Origin: Nymphaea colorata
Taxonomy: Eukaryota; Streptophyta; Magnoliopsida; Nymphaeales; Nymphaeaceae
Reading direction: 5' to 3'
Assembly: GCF_008831285.2 (NCBI RefSeq)
Contig: NW_022204814.1
Span: 1 to 42,444 of the forward strand
Length of the DNA stretch: 42,444 nucleotides
Shown: one piece after another, positions 11,753-23,449 of the stretch
Position numbering within the stretch: position 1 is the first letter of the stretch
How the letters are laid out: every line of letters starts with the position of its first letter
Notes under the pieces: generated by a model
What the model was told of the DNA's origin: nothing
Seen by the model: only the letters and a program-made list of their open reading frames with translations
Database searches by the model: none
Made by a program: the position numbers and the translations under genes

Positions 11753-13377
11753 CGTGGTCGGGAAAATTGGTAAATGCTGCTTATCTAAATGTTTAGTTTG
11801 TTGGTCTGTGGTATAGCTTTGAGTAGTGTTCTCTTTTGCCCTTTTTTTTGTTTTCCATGGGTAAATTGCTTTTCTATTGAGGATCAAAATTACAGCAATA
11901 TTTAGCCATTTTAAGATACACAAGTGTTTTTCTAGCCCTTTAGAATGATATACTGTAAAAATTACTGCAGTTAGGGGAGCTTGATAATTTTGGCTGTTTA
12001 CCTAGTACAAGATCCGATTGTCCAACTAAAGTACACACCTAAGAAGCACACACAAACAAACATATAGATTTACTTGTTCAGTTCTTGAGAATCATGGAAA
12101 GGAGATTCAACGTACTGGGAGAAGCTTAGCTTATCTAGCAGTCTCATGCAACTCTCTTTTTTCCATTGACTTCATGTCTACATCTCTAGACAAAAGTTTT
12201 AACTTCGACTTAGTTTATGGTCTGGGGTGATTTAGCTGAGAGTTATGATTTGTTCAATTTAGTGATGCCACTCAATACCGTGTTATGAATCATTTCAATA
12301 TCAGTGGCTGAGGGAATGTTATAAAAAAATTGAGCTTTTTGTTCTTGTCTATGCATGGGTGTTATGAATCATTATTTTCTCAGTGGCTGACGGGCTGTTA
12401 TAAAAAAATTTAGCTTTTTGTTGCTTGTCTACGCATGTAAAATTTGAATAAATGATGTCCATGCTTCTTTCTACATGATTCTTATAACTTCTCCATAAAA
12501 ATCCTCATTTTGGTAGGGCCACTAAGCAAGAACCTTTTGATTATTGTGTGTTTACTTTTCAATTTAGGGGACCAGTTTTCTTGTTCTTCATTTAGATAAA
12601 TTTCACATTTAACATACAATATGTCTTATTGGATTGCATTTGTTTGAATTGCTCAGGCTACAAGGAATCCTTTATTTTCAAGTGCCAACTAGTTCAATGT
12701 CACACAGTTTTGTGGACCCGGTCCTGATGACAACGTGGAATCTTTTGGAGGCACATCTAACTCCACAAATGTTTGTCCAGTCCAGGCATGTCCAACCCAA
12801 AATTTCTATGAATAAAGTTGGATATCGTTTAAAAAGCCCTAGCATCTCTATGTTTCTGCCATACGTTTCATGCTTTTATTTATCTTATGTCTGACCTTGA
12901 TTTGGATCTTGATGTCATGCTGGCATCAATTGCTGCTCTACTTGTAGTTTCTTCTCTCATTGAAGAGTGCATACTGAAGAGTATAGTAAAATTAACTAAA
13001 AACATCTGTGTAAGTACCCTTGTTTTTGTTCATGCATTGGCATGTGTAAATGGTTTTCTAGTGTTCAGGACTTTAAGTTGCACATAATTAGTTTGACTTG
13101 GAGATGTTTCCTTTATCCCTTTTTCAGTGCTAAAACTTGAGTTGATTGTAGAAACGTTAGCTTTGGTTATTCACATGTAAGCCGTTTAGTGGGTCAAGGT
13201 CTAATTTGATTTGAGTTCCATATGGAAATAATTGGTTATCAACAACAACATTGTGATGGTTGGGGTTATTTGGGGTATTGGATTTTGGTATCATAAAAAT
13301 GAGACCTTAGCTTACGATGCTTCCTTTTTTACTGATGTTTTATCCTTCTTTTTGTGCTTTTAGTGTTTTTTGATAGA
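11753..13377. other. Non-coding stretch with a 79-bp tandem duplication
   Basis: No gene recognised. Units 12282-12360 and 12361-12438 are an imperfect tandem pair, both opening with GTTATGAATCATT and containing TTATAAAAAAATT. Short open frames at 12634-12894 and 12887-13087 have no known motif. Confidence 0.45.
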
Positions 13378-14880
13378 AGAACTTAACTCAAACCATTTGT
13401 GAAACTTTCAATCGGTTGAATACCCAACTTTTCTAGAACCCGTCACCCTTAAACCAACCTTTTGTATAGAAGACCCTACTTTTATGGGAGATTTGGTGAA
13501 GTTCATTCTTTTAACCAGCCAAGTTTTACATTCAACCATCTCTTTAGGGAGTATAGTTCATTTCTCTTGGTGATATGCCATTTGATGTCAAGAACTTTTG
13601 TGAAAGAGAAACTTTTCAGTTTTGATAAAAACATTTTGGAAGTGTTTTCTCACACGATGATGTGCCTTGATTTATTCTTAGTACCTTCCAAGTGGAAGGT
13701 AGAAATTTCAAGTTCTTGTTGTCCATCGACGGAAGAGGAAAATTGAAAAAAATCCTGGATTTGAGCATTGAAGAAAAATCCTATGAAGTTGAGAAAGTCA
13801 AGACTAGGAAATGCTATTGACTCTGGCGATCAAACGTCTGCAAGGATTTAGCAAAAACATATCTTGACGGAGAAGCCAAAATGCTCTATAAGATCTTGGC
13901 AGGTAGCAAAATGAGAGTTGAGAGATGGGCTCGGGGCTTGTGTAGTCGTTCCTCTGAGTCAATAATCGAGAGTACCGGGTAGGCATAAAGGTGATTTATG
14001 TCTATTTCGCGAAGATAATGACTTACGAACCTTTGGCTCGTTGAAAACCTGTAAGGTGAAGCGGGTTGGACACGTGACAAAGCTATACATAACCACCAAA
14101 GCGGTGGAGCTTCGTAGTAGCCTTTGGGGTGGTGAGGTATTCCCTCAAAGGTGAAGGTCGGCCCAAAAAAAAAAAAAATCAAACACAAGAAAAAAAGATT
14201 GAAAGGCAAAAAGCCGAATGCAAAAGAAAAAAATGAAGAAAAAACAAGAAAAAAACAAAATGTGTCTGCCAAGAGATGAAATACATGAAGGCTGAACTCG
14301 CAAGAATTGAATGCGACAATCTTTCGTGGATGTACAATTTTGGGGTCAATATCTGCTCCTTTTTTTGATTATCTAGGATGTCGAGGATGATTCCTTTTTA
14401 TTCATATTCTGGAAATTGAAAGACATTTCCTCTAGAGATTGGACAACATTGATGCGAAATAAAACCTAATGCTTGTATGGTACTGAAAGTACACCAAGGT
14501 TATATTATTTGCACAACACGAGCACTCAAGCCTATGAGTTGAATTGATCATTTTTTAACTATTTCGAAATTTAAAGTAAAAACTTGACGTCTCTTGTATG
14601 TTTCTAGACTTCCTAGGCATAGTAAAAACTAACCAATCCCCTTTGGTCTTAAAAGTTTTTGCCCATTTCATTACCAAATTTCTGGTCCTTCCTTGAAATA
14701 GATGAAACCCCTCAAACCTAGTCCAACCATGCTGAGCGTGATGAATTATCCATCATTTCCTGTTTAGTCCATCTTAACTGCATAACCCAAACTTAATGTT
14801 TTTCTTTTCAAAAGCACTAGGTGATATTTTTCAAAAGTTCTTCGAAGTTGCATAGCGGTATGTCCTTGGCTTCACTTTTT
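13378..14880. repeat. Dispersed repeat family R, copy 2
   Basis: Direct-orientation relative of 8260-9790, sharing ACTTTCAATC(A/G)GTTG near its start and the CACCAAAGCGGTGGAGCTT block at 14094-14112. A-rich insertions at 14165-14265 differ in length between the copies. No coding content was recognised. Confidence 0.8.
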
Positions 14881-15196
14881 TGTTTTTTGTGAGTTATATA
14901 AATTTCATCTGTTTCCTCTTTATTCTTTGTTCCATTCTAGCTGCAGTTAAAATCTTTTTGGTAGTATAGTTCTGTAATAAAAGGATTTTTATTACAGCCG
15001 TATTTTTAAACTGGCTCCACCCATGTCTGTATCCATGCATTTTTATGTCATCAATCTAGGGCTTTTTTTTTTTTTATTCCTTTCGAACTTGGCTGGTCCC
15101 TTTATTTTTATTTTAATTTACATGTGACTGGACATGATCCTTAATTGTCTTTTGGTTGTCTTTTATTTCCAAGAGGCGTCTACCTGGTGGATGCTT

Positions 15197-15285
15197 GATT
15201 TCTCATTTTGGATCTGAGAGCGTATTTAGACAATGCAGCTACATCTCAAAAGCCATATGCTGTTTTGGAAGTTCTCCATGATTAT
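15197..15285 (+). pseudogene. NFS2: Cysteine desulfurase (SufS/NFS2-type) exon scrap
   Basis: The plus strand reads FLILDLRA and then YLDNAATSQKPYAVLEVLHD (from 15233), ending DY just before a GTGAGG that could be a splice donor at 15286. LDNAATSQKP is the conserved N-terminal motif of group II cysteine desulfurases (SufS, plastid NFS2), which take sulfur from cysteine for Fe-S cluster assembly. About five residues usual between the FPILDQ-like segment and YLDN appear to be missing. No neighbouring exon with the PLP lysine or catalytic cysteine was found, so this is an isolated piece. The match is short but specific. Confidence 0.62.
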
Positions 15286-15775
15286 GTGAGGGATACAGCT
15301 GGAATGGTCACCACAATATTCATTACTTAAGGTATCCCAACATAACGCCCCATGCTTATCCTTCTCTCTCTCTCTCGTCTTGATTGCTTGCTCACTCACA
15401 TGCATGTTCATAGTTGGACACCCACGCACTCTTCCTGTTTGCAAAGCAAGCAAGAAAAAGAAAATTCCTTTTGTAATTCTATGTTTCTATATATCAAGAA
15501 AGGAAAAAAATAAGGGCAGTTCATTGGGTGCATGATAAATCATTTGATTTAATCTTTTTTCAATAATTTTGTATTGTGCATTATTTCATTGTTTTATTAT
15601 TTGGCGTATTGTGTGGTAGGTATTTGAAAAGACCCTGGAACCTCAGTGTCACCTGTCTTTCCTCATTGTTTCTAGCAGCAGCAGTCCGACCCATATAAGT
15701 GCTTAATGTCATATACAATCATTCATGTTAATAATTTTCTATAATTAATATGTTACAAGTGAAATTCATTGGCAG

Positions 15776-15879
15776 TCGCGCGTATCTTGTCTATGTCAGG
15801 TGTAGTGGGCTATGACGAGAATATAATCAGGGTCTCTCTATCAGATCTCAACAACCTGGAATTGCTGCCACACCCCTAA
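15776..15879 (+). pseudogene. Unrecognised terminal-exon candidate
   Basis: An open stretch directly follows an AG acceptor (GGCAG, 15771-15775), reads RILSMSGVVGYDENIIRVSL and then SDLNNLELLPHP, and stops at TAA 15877-15879. Composition and the clean stop suggest the last coding exon of some gene. I do not recognise the family. An unrelated cysteine-desulfurase scrap lies 490 bp upstream. It could also be a chance open frame of 34 codons. Confidence 0.35.
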
Positions 15880-18313
15880 CTGTGCCTTTATAATCAGGCT
15901 GGTAAAGCATCTAATTAGGCTGGTAAAGCATCTATATAAGCATATTGTGTCATTATTTAGTGAAGTTTTGCATATATTGACAGACAACCAGTGATTGCAG
16001 CATGAACTTAAACCATGAGAAGAGAATTCGTTTTGTTGATACTCTAGCCATCTAGAATCTGCAATACAGCATCAAGCATCAGATGGAACAGACCTACACG
16101 CAATGGTGCGGTTAGTAGATCTCTCTTTGAACCCAATGCCTTAGAATGCTAGCTCTGCTGTCAATTTTCAGGATTTTTCAAAATGATTATTAGTGTGACT
16201 GCCTGCATTCTCAAGAATAGATGCATGTATTTGTACTTCCCACAAAGCTTTTAGATTTTTCTATTGTTTTCAGTTATATTCAGAAATATTTTATGTGCAT
16301 TATAGACAAATTTGTGACCCTCAAACTGAAGCTGCTTTGCGCTTTTAAGTTCAGAATACATGACAGTTTACCATTGATCTAAATTAGTCTCATGGACTGT
16401 TCACAATTCTTGAATATTGTTGTTTGCAATAAGGTTCTGACTTTGTTAACAAAATAGGCTAACCGTAAACCAATTATGTCCGTCAATTGCGAGACAAACA
16501 TTGTGTTCGACCATAATTTGCCTTCAAACCAGCGAGGTAAATGCGTTTGTGGATCTGAATGTTAAGCTGGAACTGGACCCATTTATCTGGATCTCGTACG
16601 GCAAAAGAGATTTAGATTATATCTTTGATTTCATGTGCTTCAGGTATTCAAACCCAAACTTAAACCTGGGAGCTGATAAATTTGCAATCCAATTAGGCGA
16701 AGTTGAATCTTATTCCTGTCAGATTTGACTTCAATTTCGGGTCTAGATTTAAAAGTAAAACTGTGATTGGGAAGCATGTATGCTGATTTCTTTTTTTAAC
16801 TACTTATATTGATATGTGGTAACTGGTAAGGTAGAAAAAGCTAACATTTGGACGCCGCCTGGACGCCATTAATAAAAATATTTAACGGAAATCACCAAAC
16901 TAAGCAACCCTTGATGCGGTCCGCACGCTCCCTTGTTTTTTAAACTTTTCCCTCAGTCTTTTTTTTCTCTCTCTCTGATCTTGAAAAGGGCAAGAACGCG
17001 GTCCGGTCCCTCTCCCTCGCTTTTTAAAATTGTCCCTCCTCAGTTCTCTCTCTCTTGGGATTGTCTATCCTTTTTTTTTCATTTAAGTTTGCTTTTCCTA
17101 TCGCAGCAGCAATTGAGATCACGGTTTTCCTATCGCAGCAGCAATGGAGATCAGGGTGTTCTGGTTTCTGCCATTCATTTTCCACTTTTTGTCATATTTG
17201 GGAATGCCTATTGTTTTTGGAAACATGCATCTATTAGATCGATAGCATCTGTATAGGACAAACATATAACATATATGCAACAAAGATTGAGATTTAATCG
17301 ACTGTCATTCTTTGTTAAGTTTTCAAGCTATGATTTGTATGTAATCCTTTTCAAATGGCGGCTGTCAGTTGCTTGGCAAGTGTATAAAAAGAGCAGCTGC
17401 TCTATTCTTGGTTATTTGTTGTCAGTTCTTTTGTGTGAAAATCCTTGTGTACAATAATGTTTGGTGGCTATATTTATGAATCTTGGTTCTGCAGAATTTT
17501 ATCACACTACAGGATCGGTTGCCTGTTCTTGCTATTTTTAATTTTTTCCAATGTACGAGGATTGCAGATGATGGAGGCTGAAACATGTGTATAATTTTCT
17601 AAAATGACAGATTCATTTCAGCTACAAGGGATGGGGAGCAATGAAAATATCCACATAAACAAACAAACTGTTCTTGTTTTTTCCTAATTATAATATATTT
17701 TGGTTTCCCTCCTTTTCACATTTCCCTTCCGCAAACCACACCTCTATAAATGATTTCATGGTTTCTGAAAATGAAAAATTTTGTGTAAACTATAAGGTAG
17801 CTTGGTTTAGTATGTTTTGGAGTTTGTGCCTATCAACATGATATGTCATCTTGGTCTTTTTAGTACTTCACCAGTTCCATATTCTCTAATCAATGTTGTA
17901 AAATGCATAATGTAACCGGTAGTGGTTGGCTCCAAACTTAGATATGTAACGTACATAATCACAAACATGGATTGCATAAACATAATAAAATAACAACTAG
18001 ATGCTACCTAAAATACACACACTTTCATTGGAAATAATCGACCACTTAAATGTCTCCTAATATTTAAATGGTATCAGAAAATAGGTTTTTATCATTGCCA
18101 CACAAATGCCACAAGATGGGCACAACACCCATGTCGACACAATGCACATGCTGCATCCATGAGCTTGAACCAGAGTTGAGTTGCTACATAAGGTTATACA
18201 CTTTGTTGACCCAGATCCAGCCGTTTGCACCTGATGCCTCTTTATTGTGATCTTAGCTACTTGCTTTGAATGCTGACTTGTGATGTTAGTATATTACCAC
18301 TTACCCGTGGTGC
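15880..18313. other. Non-coding stretch with short tandem repeats
   Basis: No gene recognised. It contains a short tandem pair AGGCTGGTAAAGCATCTA (near 15896-15932) and a 32-bp tandem pair starting at 17093 and 17125 (CCTATCGCAGCAGCAAT). A CT-rich leader-like stretch at 16915-17060 includes two diverged units starting GCGGTCCG. Open frames such as 16933-17256 are low-complexity Phe/Ser/Leu and not convincing. Confidence 0.4.
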
Positions 18314-18381
18314 TTCTTAGGCAATGTCACATGGGTGCGGGTGCCAGCAAGGTCCAAAAAAACTTCAGTGCGAGACATTAT

Positions 18382-18383
<2 letters not shown>

Positions 18384-18424
<41 letters not shown>
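18384..18424. repeat. (AT)n microsatellite
   Basis: About 20 uninterrupted AT dinucleotides inside the hAT-like element. Confidence 0.95.
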
Positions 18425-18428
<4 letters not shown>

Positions 18429-18976
18429 CTCAGAAAAATTTAAGTAAAAATTAACAAATAACCACTACAAATCAACACTGATTAGATCATTAGAGTTTTA
18501 AGGATTGTTCCATCAACTGATTCAACAATTACAAAAAAAAAAATCATCATTCTTGTCTTAATCTATTCATCATTCTAATCATTCAGTCCTTTCACTAAAA
18601 TCAGTATCATTCACTAAAATCAATATCATCAGCAAAATCATCAGAAGGAATAACAGGATTAAAGAATAGAAAGATAGAAACAAAAATAAAAAATCTGCAA
18701 GGCACAACAAAAGGAAAATCTGTTGGAAACATGCTTATGAACAAAAATAAAAAATGCTACAAATAGAAAGATAGAAAAAAAATATAGAATAGCATAGGAT
18801 GAGTTGGTGACACTGGAAAAACAAAAAAATCGTTGGAAATCAGTTGAGTCGCTGGAATGTTCAAAAAAGGGAATCGGCAGTAATTGGGGAAATGGGTAAA
18901 TCAGCATGGGGATTTTCAATTGAATGTTGGAAATGTCTAGCTGCGGTGTGGCCGTGGGGGGATGGGAAACCGGTCC

Positions 18977-19028
18977 TCTAACCAGTAGGTTGGGTGTCGG
19001 CGTCTAACCAGTAGGTTGGGTGTCGGCG
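18977..19028. repeat. 26-bp perfect tandem duplication
   Basis: Two identical units (18977-19002, 19003-19028) beginning TCTAACCAGTAGGTTGGG. Confidence 0.93.
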
Positions 19029-20078
19029 TGAAATCCGGTAGAAATAGAGTGTGAAGGGCATCAGTTGATGAGGGAGTTGGCACCTACCTGAACCAAGGAA
19101 GCCCTGTGGCATAGAGGGATTGGACCAGTAAGGTAGGCATCAAAAAATCGACCAAAGAGGAATGAGCGCCCGTGAGCTAGTGTTCGCCGGCGAGTTTGAG
19201 GATGTTGGCCATTGGAAACGCGATTCTCACGAAGCCCAGGACCAGTAGCCTTCGTCGGCCGTCGGGCAGCTGAAGGGCTTCAATGAAGCCCTAATACGAG
19301 AGAATAAAACCCTTGGTCGACAAGGGTTTATGATTTTCAAGTTTAAAAAAAAATCGTTAAAAGAGGACATATTTGTCCTCCGCATGTCCTGACCGCACTC
19401 GGCTTGTTGTTGACCCGAGTCGGGTGTGTCTTCAGACATGCCATCTTTTACAACAGGTGCGGCAGACTGCACTGGATACGCGTTAACTGTGTCCAGTGCC
19501 ATGTCGGGCTGCACCCATCGACTCACCCGCACCCACTTCAATGCGGGTGTGGCGGCCTGATAGCCGAATCCTTGTGACATAGTTCTTAGGTGCCTTTACC
19601 ATGAGCACACTTGATAAGTGTTTGACTGATGCATATCTTGTGTGCCTTTGCTTTCATTTCTAGCGGAAGTCTTGTTTAAGACATTCAGCTGCATGTTCTT
19701 ATAGCAATTAAAATGCTCAGCTTGCTTGTGGTTTCTTTCTTGCATTATCTTGTCTTCAACTACAGGTTCTTGCTCTTTTAAAGGTGCACCCTCTTTGTTG
19801 TATCTTTTTGCCTCTTTTTGTTAATGTGTTAGAAACATCTAAATATTTGTGTGCCTGCCATGGCAATTAATATCTGATCAAAGTATTTTTTTTTTGTGGT
19901 CAATGAATTCTTTTGTTAGATTTCAGTTTGTGGAAGTTTTTACTTGGTGTTGATTTATAATTACTAGTTTTTCGACTTTCAGTTACACTACTCTGCAAGG
20001 ACACAACATGTGCTTTTTGCATACTTCTGGGAGCACATAAGTGGTTTTCATAGAGTGTTATTTTCTCCCTTTGTGCAG

Positions 20079-20373
20079 AAATTGGATGAGGCTGCTGTTG
20101 ACAAGGTCTTCACAAAGTCACTTCAAAACTACATGAGTTGGTGTAACTATTTGGGTATTCATCCTGCATGGAACAAGTATGCAAGTTTGAGCTGTTCTAT
20201 GTTATTGCATAAAGCACCGTTTCATGAGTAAATGATAAATCTTTGTCCTGTTTTGTAGTCTGGATCTCAGCAAGGAGAAGAAGATAACACTGATTTCCTT
20301 GTACTTCTTGATCTGGGGGGAAGCTGCAAACATCAGATTCTTGCCTGAGTGCTTATGTTACATTTTTCATCAT
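20079..20373 (+). pseudogene. Callose synthase (GSL8/GSL10-type) two-exon fragment
   Basis: Two adjacent exons in phase. Exon 1 (20079-20176, after TTGTGCAG) encodes KLDEAAVDKVFTKSLQNYMS and then WCNYLGIHPAWN. Exon 2 (20259-20373, after TTTTGTAG) encodes LDLSKEKKITLISLYFLIWG and then EAANIRFLPECLCYIFHH, ending at a GTATGT donor. This is the conserved N-terminal cytosolic region of plant callose synthases (1,3-beta-glucan synthases, about 1,900 residues and about 50 exons), closest by eye to the CALS9/CALS10 group. No stop or frameshift lies in the 70 codons. The next expected exon was not found before the hAT element at 20603, nor the previous one upstream. With so little of the gene here it is a fragment, though recent or under constraint given its clean frame. 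Confidence 0.85.
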
Positions 20374-20602
20374 GTATGTAAGCCATTTCTTTGATGCCCA
20401 TTTTTTCTGTGACAAAATTTATTTTATGGGATCAACTGGTTTCCTTTTACTTTTTCATCTGGGTTAAGTGGCAAAACCAGATTCATGCTTAATCGTTTGT
20501 TTTACTTTTTTCATCATGTTTGCATGCCACTTTCTTGTCCTGAACTAGCTGATGATGACTTGGTTCAAAGACCTCCTTTGCTGGGTATGCTGCAGTTAAA
20601 GA

Positions 20603-22409
20603 CAATGTTGTAAGGCACACACCTCATGCAAAAAAATTGTGACTAGAGGCATTTTTTCCAAAAAACCTTGAGGCACAGTTATGAGGCACATGCCTCAGGG
20701 ACGGAGCACTGATATAATTTTTTTATTTTAAAAAATGCAAAACTGGTCGGGCAGGGGAAGGCCCCACCCGATGGTGTCCATTATTCACCATTCATGTTGA
20801 ATAGTGAATACACAAAGCCACCCTAATCCTTTTCAATCAATCCCTAATCCCCCTTCACCGGCAAATTTGGAGTGGAGGCTGAAGCTGCTGCTAGTGGAGC
20901 CACCACCGGATTCATACCTCCCAGCCGCCCTCCTCTCTCTGTGTGGCCATGGCTGGTGCTGGCCATGGCAACCCTCTCTCGCTCTCACGGTGGCCATGGC
21001 CCATAAAGAATTTGACCCATAAACTATCTTTCCTCATGCTTCTCAGTATTGCAATTTGTCCTTTAAGCTGCAAGTTTTTCAGATATGTCGCCACCGACAA
21101 GCTTGGATGCATCTGCATAACAACATAAGGTTAATGTTTAGTAATGACCTCAATCTGCCCTTCGTCAGCAGTACAAATTGTAGGATGGCTGGCTGTGACC
21201 CTTGTGTTCACACTAGAGAGGAACACAGATGACTACATCAAATAAAAAGATAATAATAAGCCCATATTTACAGAAGAACAGTAATTATGAAACTAGGGGA
21301 ACATATCCTAAGAATCTAACGTGAATTGCATAGGTCACTCTTGTATGAAGATAAAACAATTTGTAGTAACTTCCAAAATATTATTTACATAGTGTGGAGA
21401 GAGAGAGAGAGAGAAAGGCTAATTCTGCATACAAGCACTTAATGCCGAAGGACTGCATTTTATATGGTTAAGTCTGCCCTTTGAGAAGATTAGAATAGTA
21501 ATTCCTATCAGGATGAAACAAAACAGAAGTGAAACTGCTCCTTTCCTGAACTTGAGTTCTTTATCATCGTTTATTTTTAACTCATGATAAAATTACGAGA
21601 TGTCTGATTACAATCATATTTTCATGATACTATGCTGGATAAAATCAAGTTATGATGGAATAACAAAAAAATGCTCAAGTTCTTATTTCTTTCTTTCATT
21701 TAACTGCCTAAATTACATAGGAAACAGGCGGTTACATGAAAGAAATTCAAACTTAAGCATTTGTTATGTTACCAATACTTGAGCATGCTTTTTGTTAAAA
21801 AAAAAAAAAGGTTGGTGGAATTCTAAAATTAAAACTGTCAAATTTTGTGAGGACAAGAGAAATGAAGCTGCAAGCTTTCTTTAAGAATTTGTTATTCAAC
21901 TCAAGGAAGACAAACTTTTGCTCACAGGTGAAATTTGGAAAATTAGAACATGGAACATGCACCTTCAGTCTCAATTATTCTACACTTTGAGCAGCATAGT
22001 TTGAAATCTACAGAATGGTGAATCCGCCCATGCCTGAATGTGTTCAGATCTTCAGTTGCTTGCAACTTCACTGAGCTTTTTGTACATATGCATGTTTCAA
22101 TATGCTTATATTATTGTTCAGCAATACTTGTTCTCTTGGTTGATATTATTATCGTTAGAAGTTAGAACATTTTAATTTTTAAGTGTTTAGGACAGATGTT
22201 TGGATTTACAAATTGTTGTGGTTTGCACACGTTTTGTATTGTTCTTTATTGGTATGCTTAGTATTGTAGTTAATTTTTTCAATTTTATCATTATTTTTAT
22301 AAATATTATATAATTCACAAATTTGTGCATGAAGCTTATGCTTCAATTAATGCCTTGCCTCACTGGAGGCTCAACACCTCGGCTCATGTTATCGCCTTTT
22401 ACACCATTG
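20603..22409. mobile_element. Non-autonomous hAT-like element (1.8 kb)
   Basis: The element is flanked by the exact 8-bp direct repeat GTTAAAGA (20595-20602 and 22410-22417). Termini are inverted: left CAATGTTGTAAGGC, right (reverse complement) CAATGGTGTAAAAGGC. GAGGC/GCCTC-type short repeats lie inside both ends (20645-20700, 22350-22385). No transposase motif was seen. The interior includes a proline/leucine-rich open frame (20804-21022) and a (GA)n run (21396-21413), neither assignable. It sits just downstream of the callose-synthase exons, probably within what was an intron. Confidence 0.85.
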
Positions 22410-22417
22410 GTTAAAGA

Positions 22418-23021
22418 CTCTGATTCCCCAGTCTATCTTCTGCTTCTGCTGGCATATACATGAATCTTTCTAAATCTAGATAACAAATATATTGATTCCT
22501 TTTGTTTTGAGAAATTTGAATATTGAAGATGTAAACAAAAGGGGCAGAAGTATCAGATAACAAACTTGAGTTTTTTGTTGTCATGTCGAGCTGGGTTTGC
22601 TCCTGATTTTGTCAAACGTGTGAACTTAGCTCTAAAGTGAAGTACTGGAACATGGGCTCCAACTCATACACCTTCTGTAATTAGAGGATGTAACTCTTTA
22701 TATGATGCATGGTCAGCACTGGTGACTGTCGAATAGGTTTTGGTGCTTATGCATGGGATAATGTAGTAATATTGGTGATGTGGTTCTTTCTAAAAGAAAG
22801 CTGCTACGGGTAAATTGTTTGTGTTTGCACCATGATCACATAGGCAAGCATGATAAATTGATTAATACATATGATTTTTATGCTGCAAATGCTAAATTTT
22901 TTCAAGAAGTTTGATGTACCTATTTTACATGTGCTGGATATCTCGAGATACTTACAATACATGGTTCCCAAGAGAGCTTGATGCTGGTGTAATCTCACTT
23001 CTACATGGTTTAGAGCCTATG
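22418..23021. other. Spacer between hAT-like and copia elements, no gene recognised
   Basis: AT-rich, without a splice-flanked coding block I can identify. Neither further callose-synthase exons nor the missing 5' ITPK exons are visible here. Confidence 0.45.
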
Positions 23022-23026
23022 GGATT

Positions 23027-23239
23027 TGTTGAAATAAGAAAGTTTATTTTTAAGTGTGGTAGTTATTTGATTATTTAAAAGTTAGAGTTCCCTTTTGTCA
23101 TTTTACAACTTTTTATGTCTTACTTTTGTGACAGCCACAGCCGTGCCCTAATCTCTCTTTAAGTAGAGACTAGGGCACGATAATGACAACATACTTTCAC
23201 GTCTCTCTCTCTCTCTCTCTCTCTCTTCCACGTTCAACA
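23027..23239 (+). repeat. 5' LTR of the copia element
   Basis: 213 bp, TG...CA ends, with a (CT)n tract near its 3' end. Contains a hairpin with 13-bp arms (23144-23156 and 23165-23177, TGCCCTAATCTCT with its near-perfect reverse complement, 8-base loop). Identical by eye to the 3' LTR apart from a shorter CT tract. Confidence 0.95.
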
Positions 23240-23251
23240 TGGTATCAGAGC
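23240..23251 (+). promoter_or_regulatory. Primer-binding site (initiator tRNA-Met type)
   Basis: TGGTATCAGAGC immediately follows the 5' LTR. It is the usual plant copia primer site, complementary to the 3' side of initiator methionine tRNA. Confidence 0.93.
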
Positions 23252-23401
23252 CTCGTCTCCCTGGACCTGTCTGACTCCAGCTGCTGGTCGTCTTCCCCTC
23301 TCCTGCCTTCCTTCTCTCTTCTTCCTCTTCATCTCTAGTATTCTGTCCAGATCTGCCGCGGGTAACAGTTTGCCCTAAGGGGCTGTATCATATGGGAGAC
23401 C

Positions 23402-23449
23402 AGGGATCTAATCACTGCCAAGACATGATCAGTGGTGATTAGATGCCCT
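23402..23449 (+). other. Predicted stem-loop in the copia leader
   Basis: Arms AGGGATCTAATCACTGCCA (23402-23420) and TGGTGATTAGATGCCCT (23433-23449) pair over about 16 bp with one mismatch and a small bulge, around a loop AGACATGATCAG. Its position between the primer site and the missing gag region suggests an RNA packaging or dimerisation element. The structure follows from the sequence; the role is inference. Confidence 0.55.

Larger units (their letters stand above)
18322..19582. mobile_element. Non-autonomous hAT-like element (1.26 kb)
   Basis: The element is flanked by the exact 8-bp direct repeat TTCTTAGG (18314-18321 and 19583-19590). Its ends are inverted: left CAATGTCACATGGGTGCGG, right (reverse complement) CTATGTCACAAGGATTCGG, 15 of 19 matching. 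GTGCGGGTG-type repeats lie just inside both ends. The interior holds an (AT)n microsatellite (18384-18424), a 26-bp tandem pair (18977-19028) and a long minus-strand open frame (19227-19580) of no known function that I take to be repeat-derived. No transposase was found. The 8-bp duplication supports the hAT superfamily. Confidence 0.85.

Noticed and set aside
13886-14272. 128-codon minus-strand open frame, Phe-rich
   Set aside because: It is the reverse of the A-rich part of repeat R; the corresponding frame is not kept in the other copies.
19227-19580. A 117-codon minus-strand open frame that looks like a hypothetical gene
   Set aside because: It lies wholly inside the bounded hAT-like element and runs into its right terminus. 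It has no domain motif and no splice context, so I treat it as repeat-derived.
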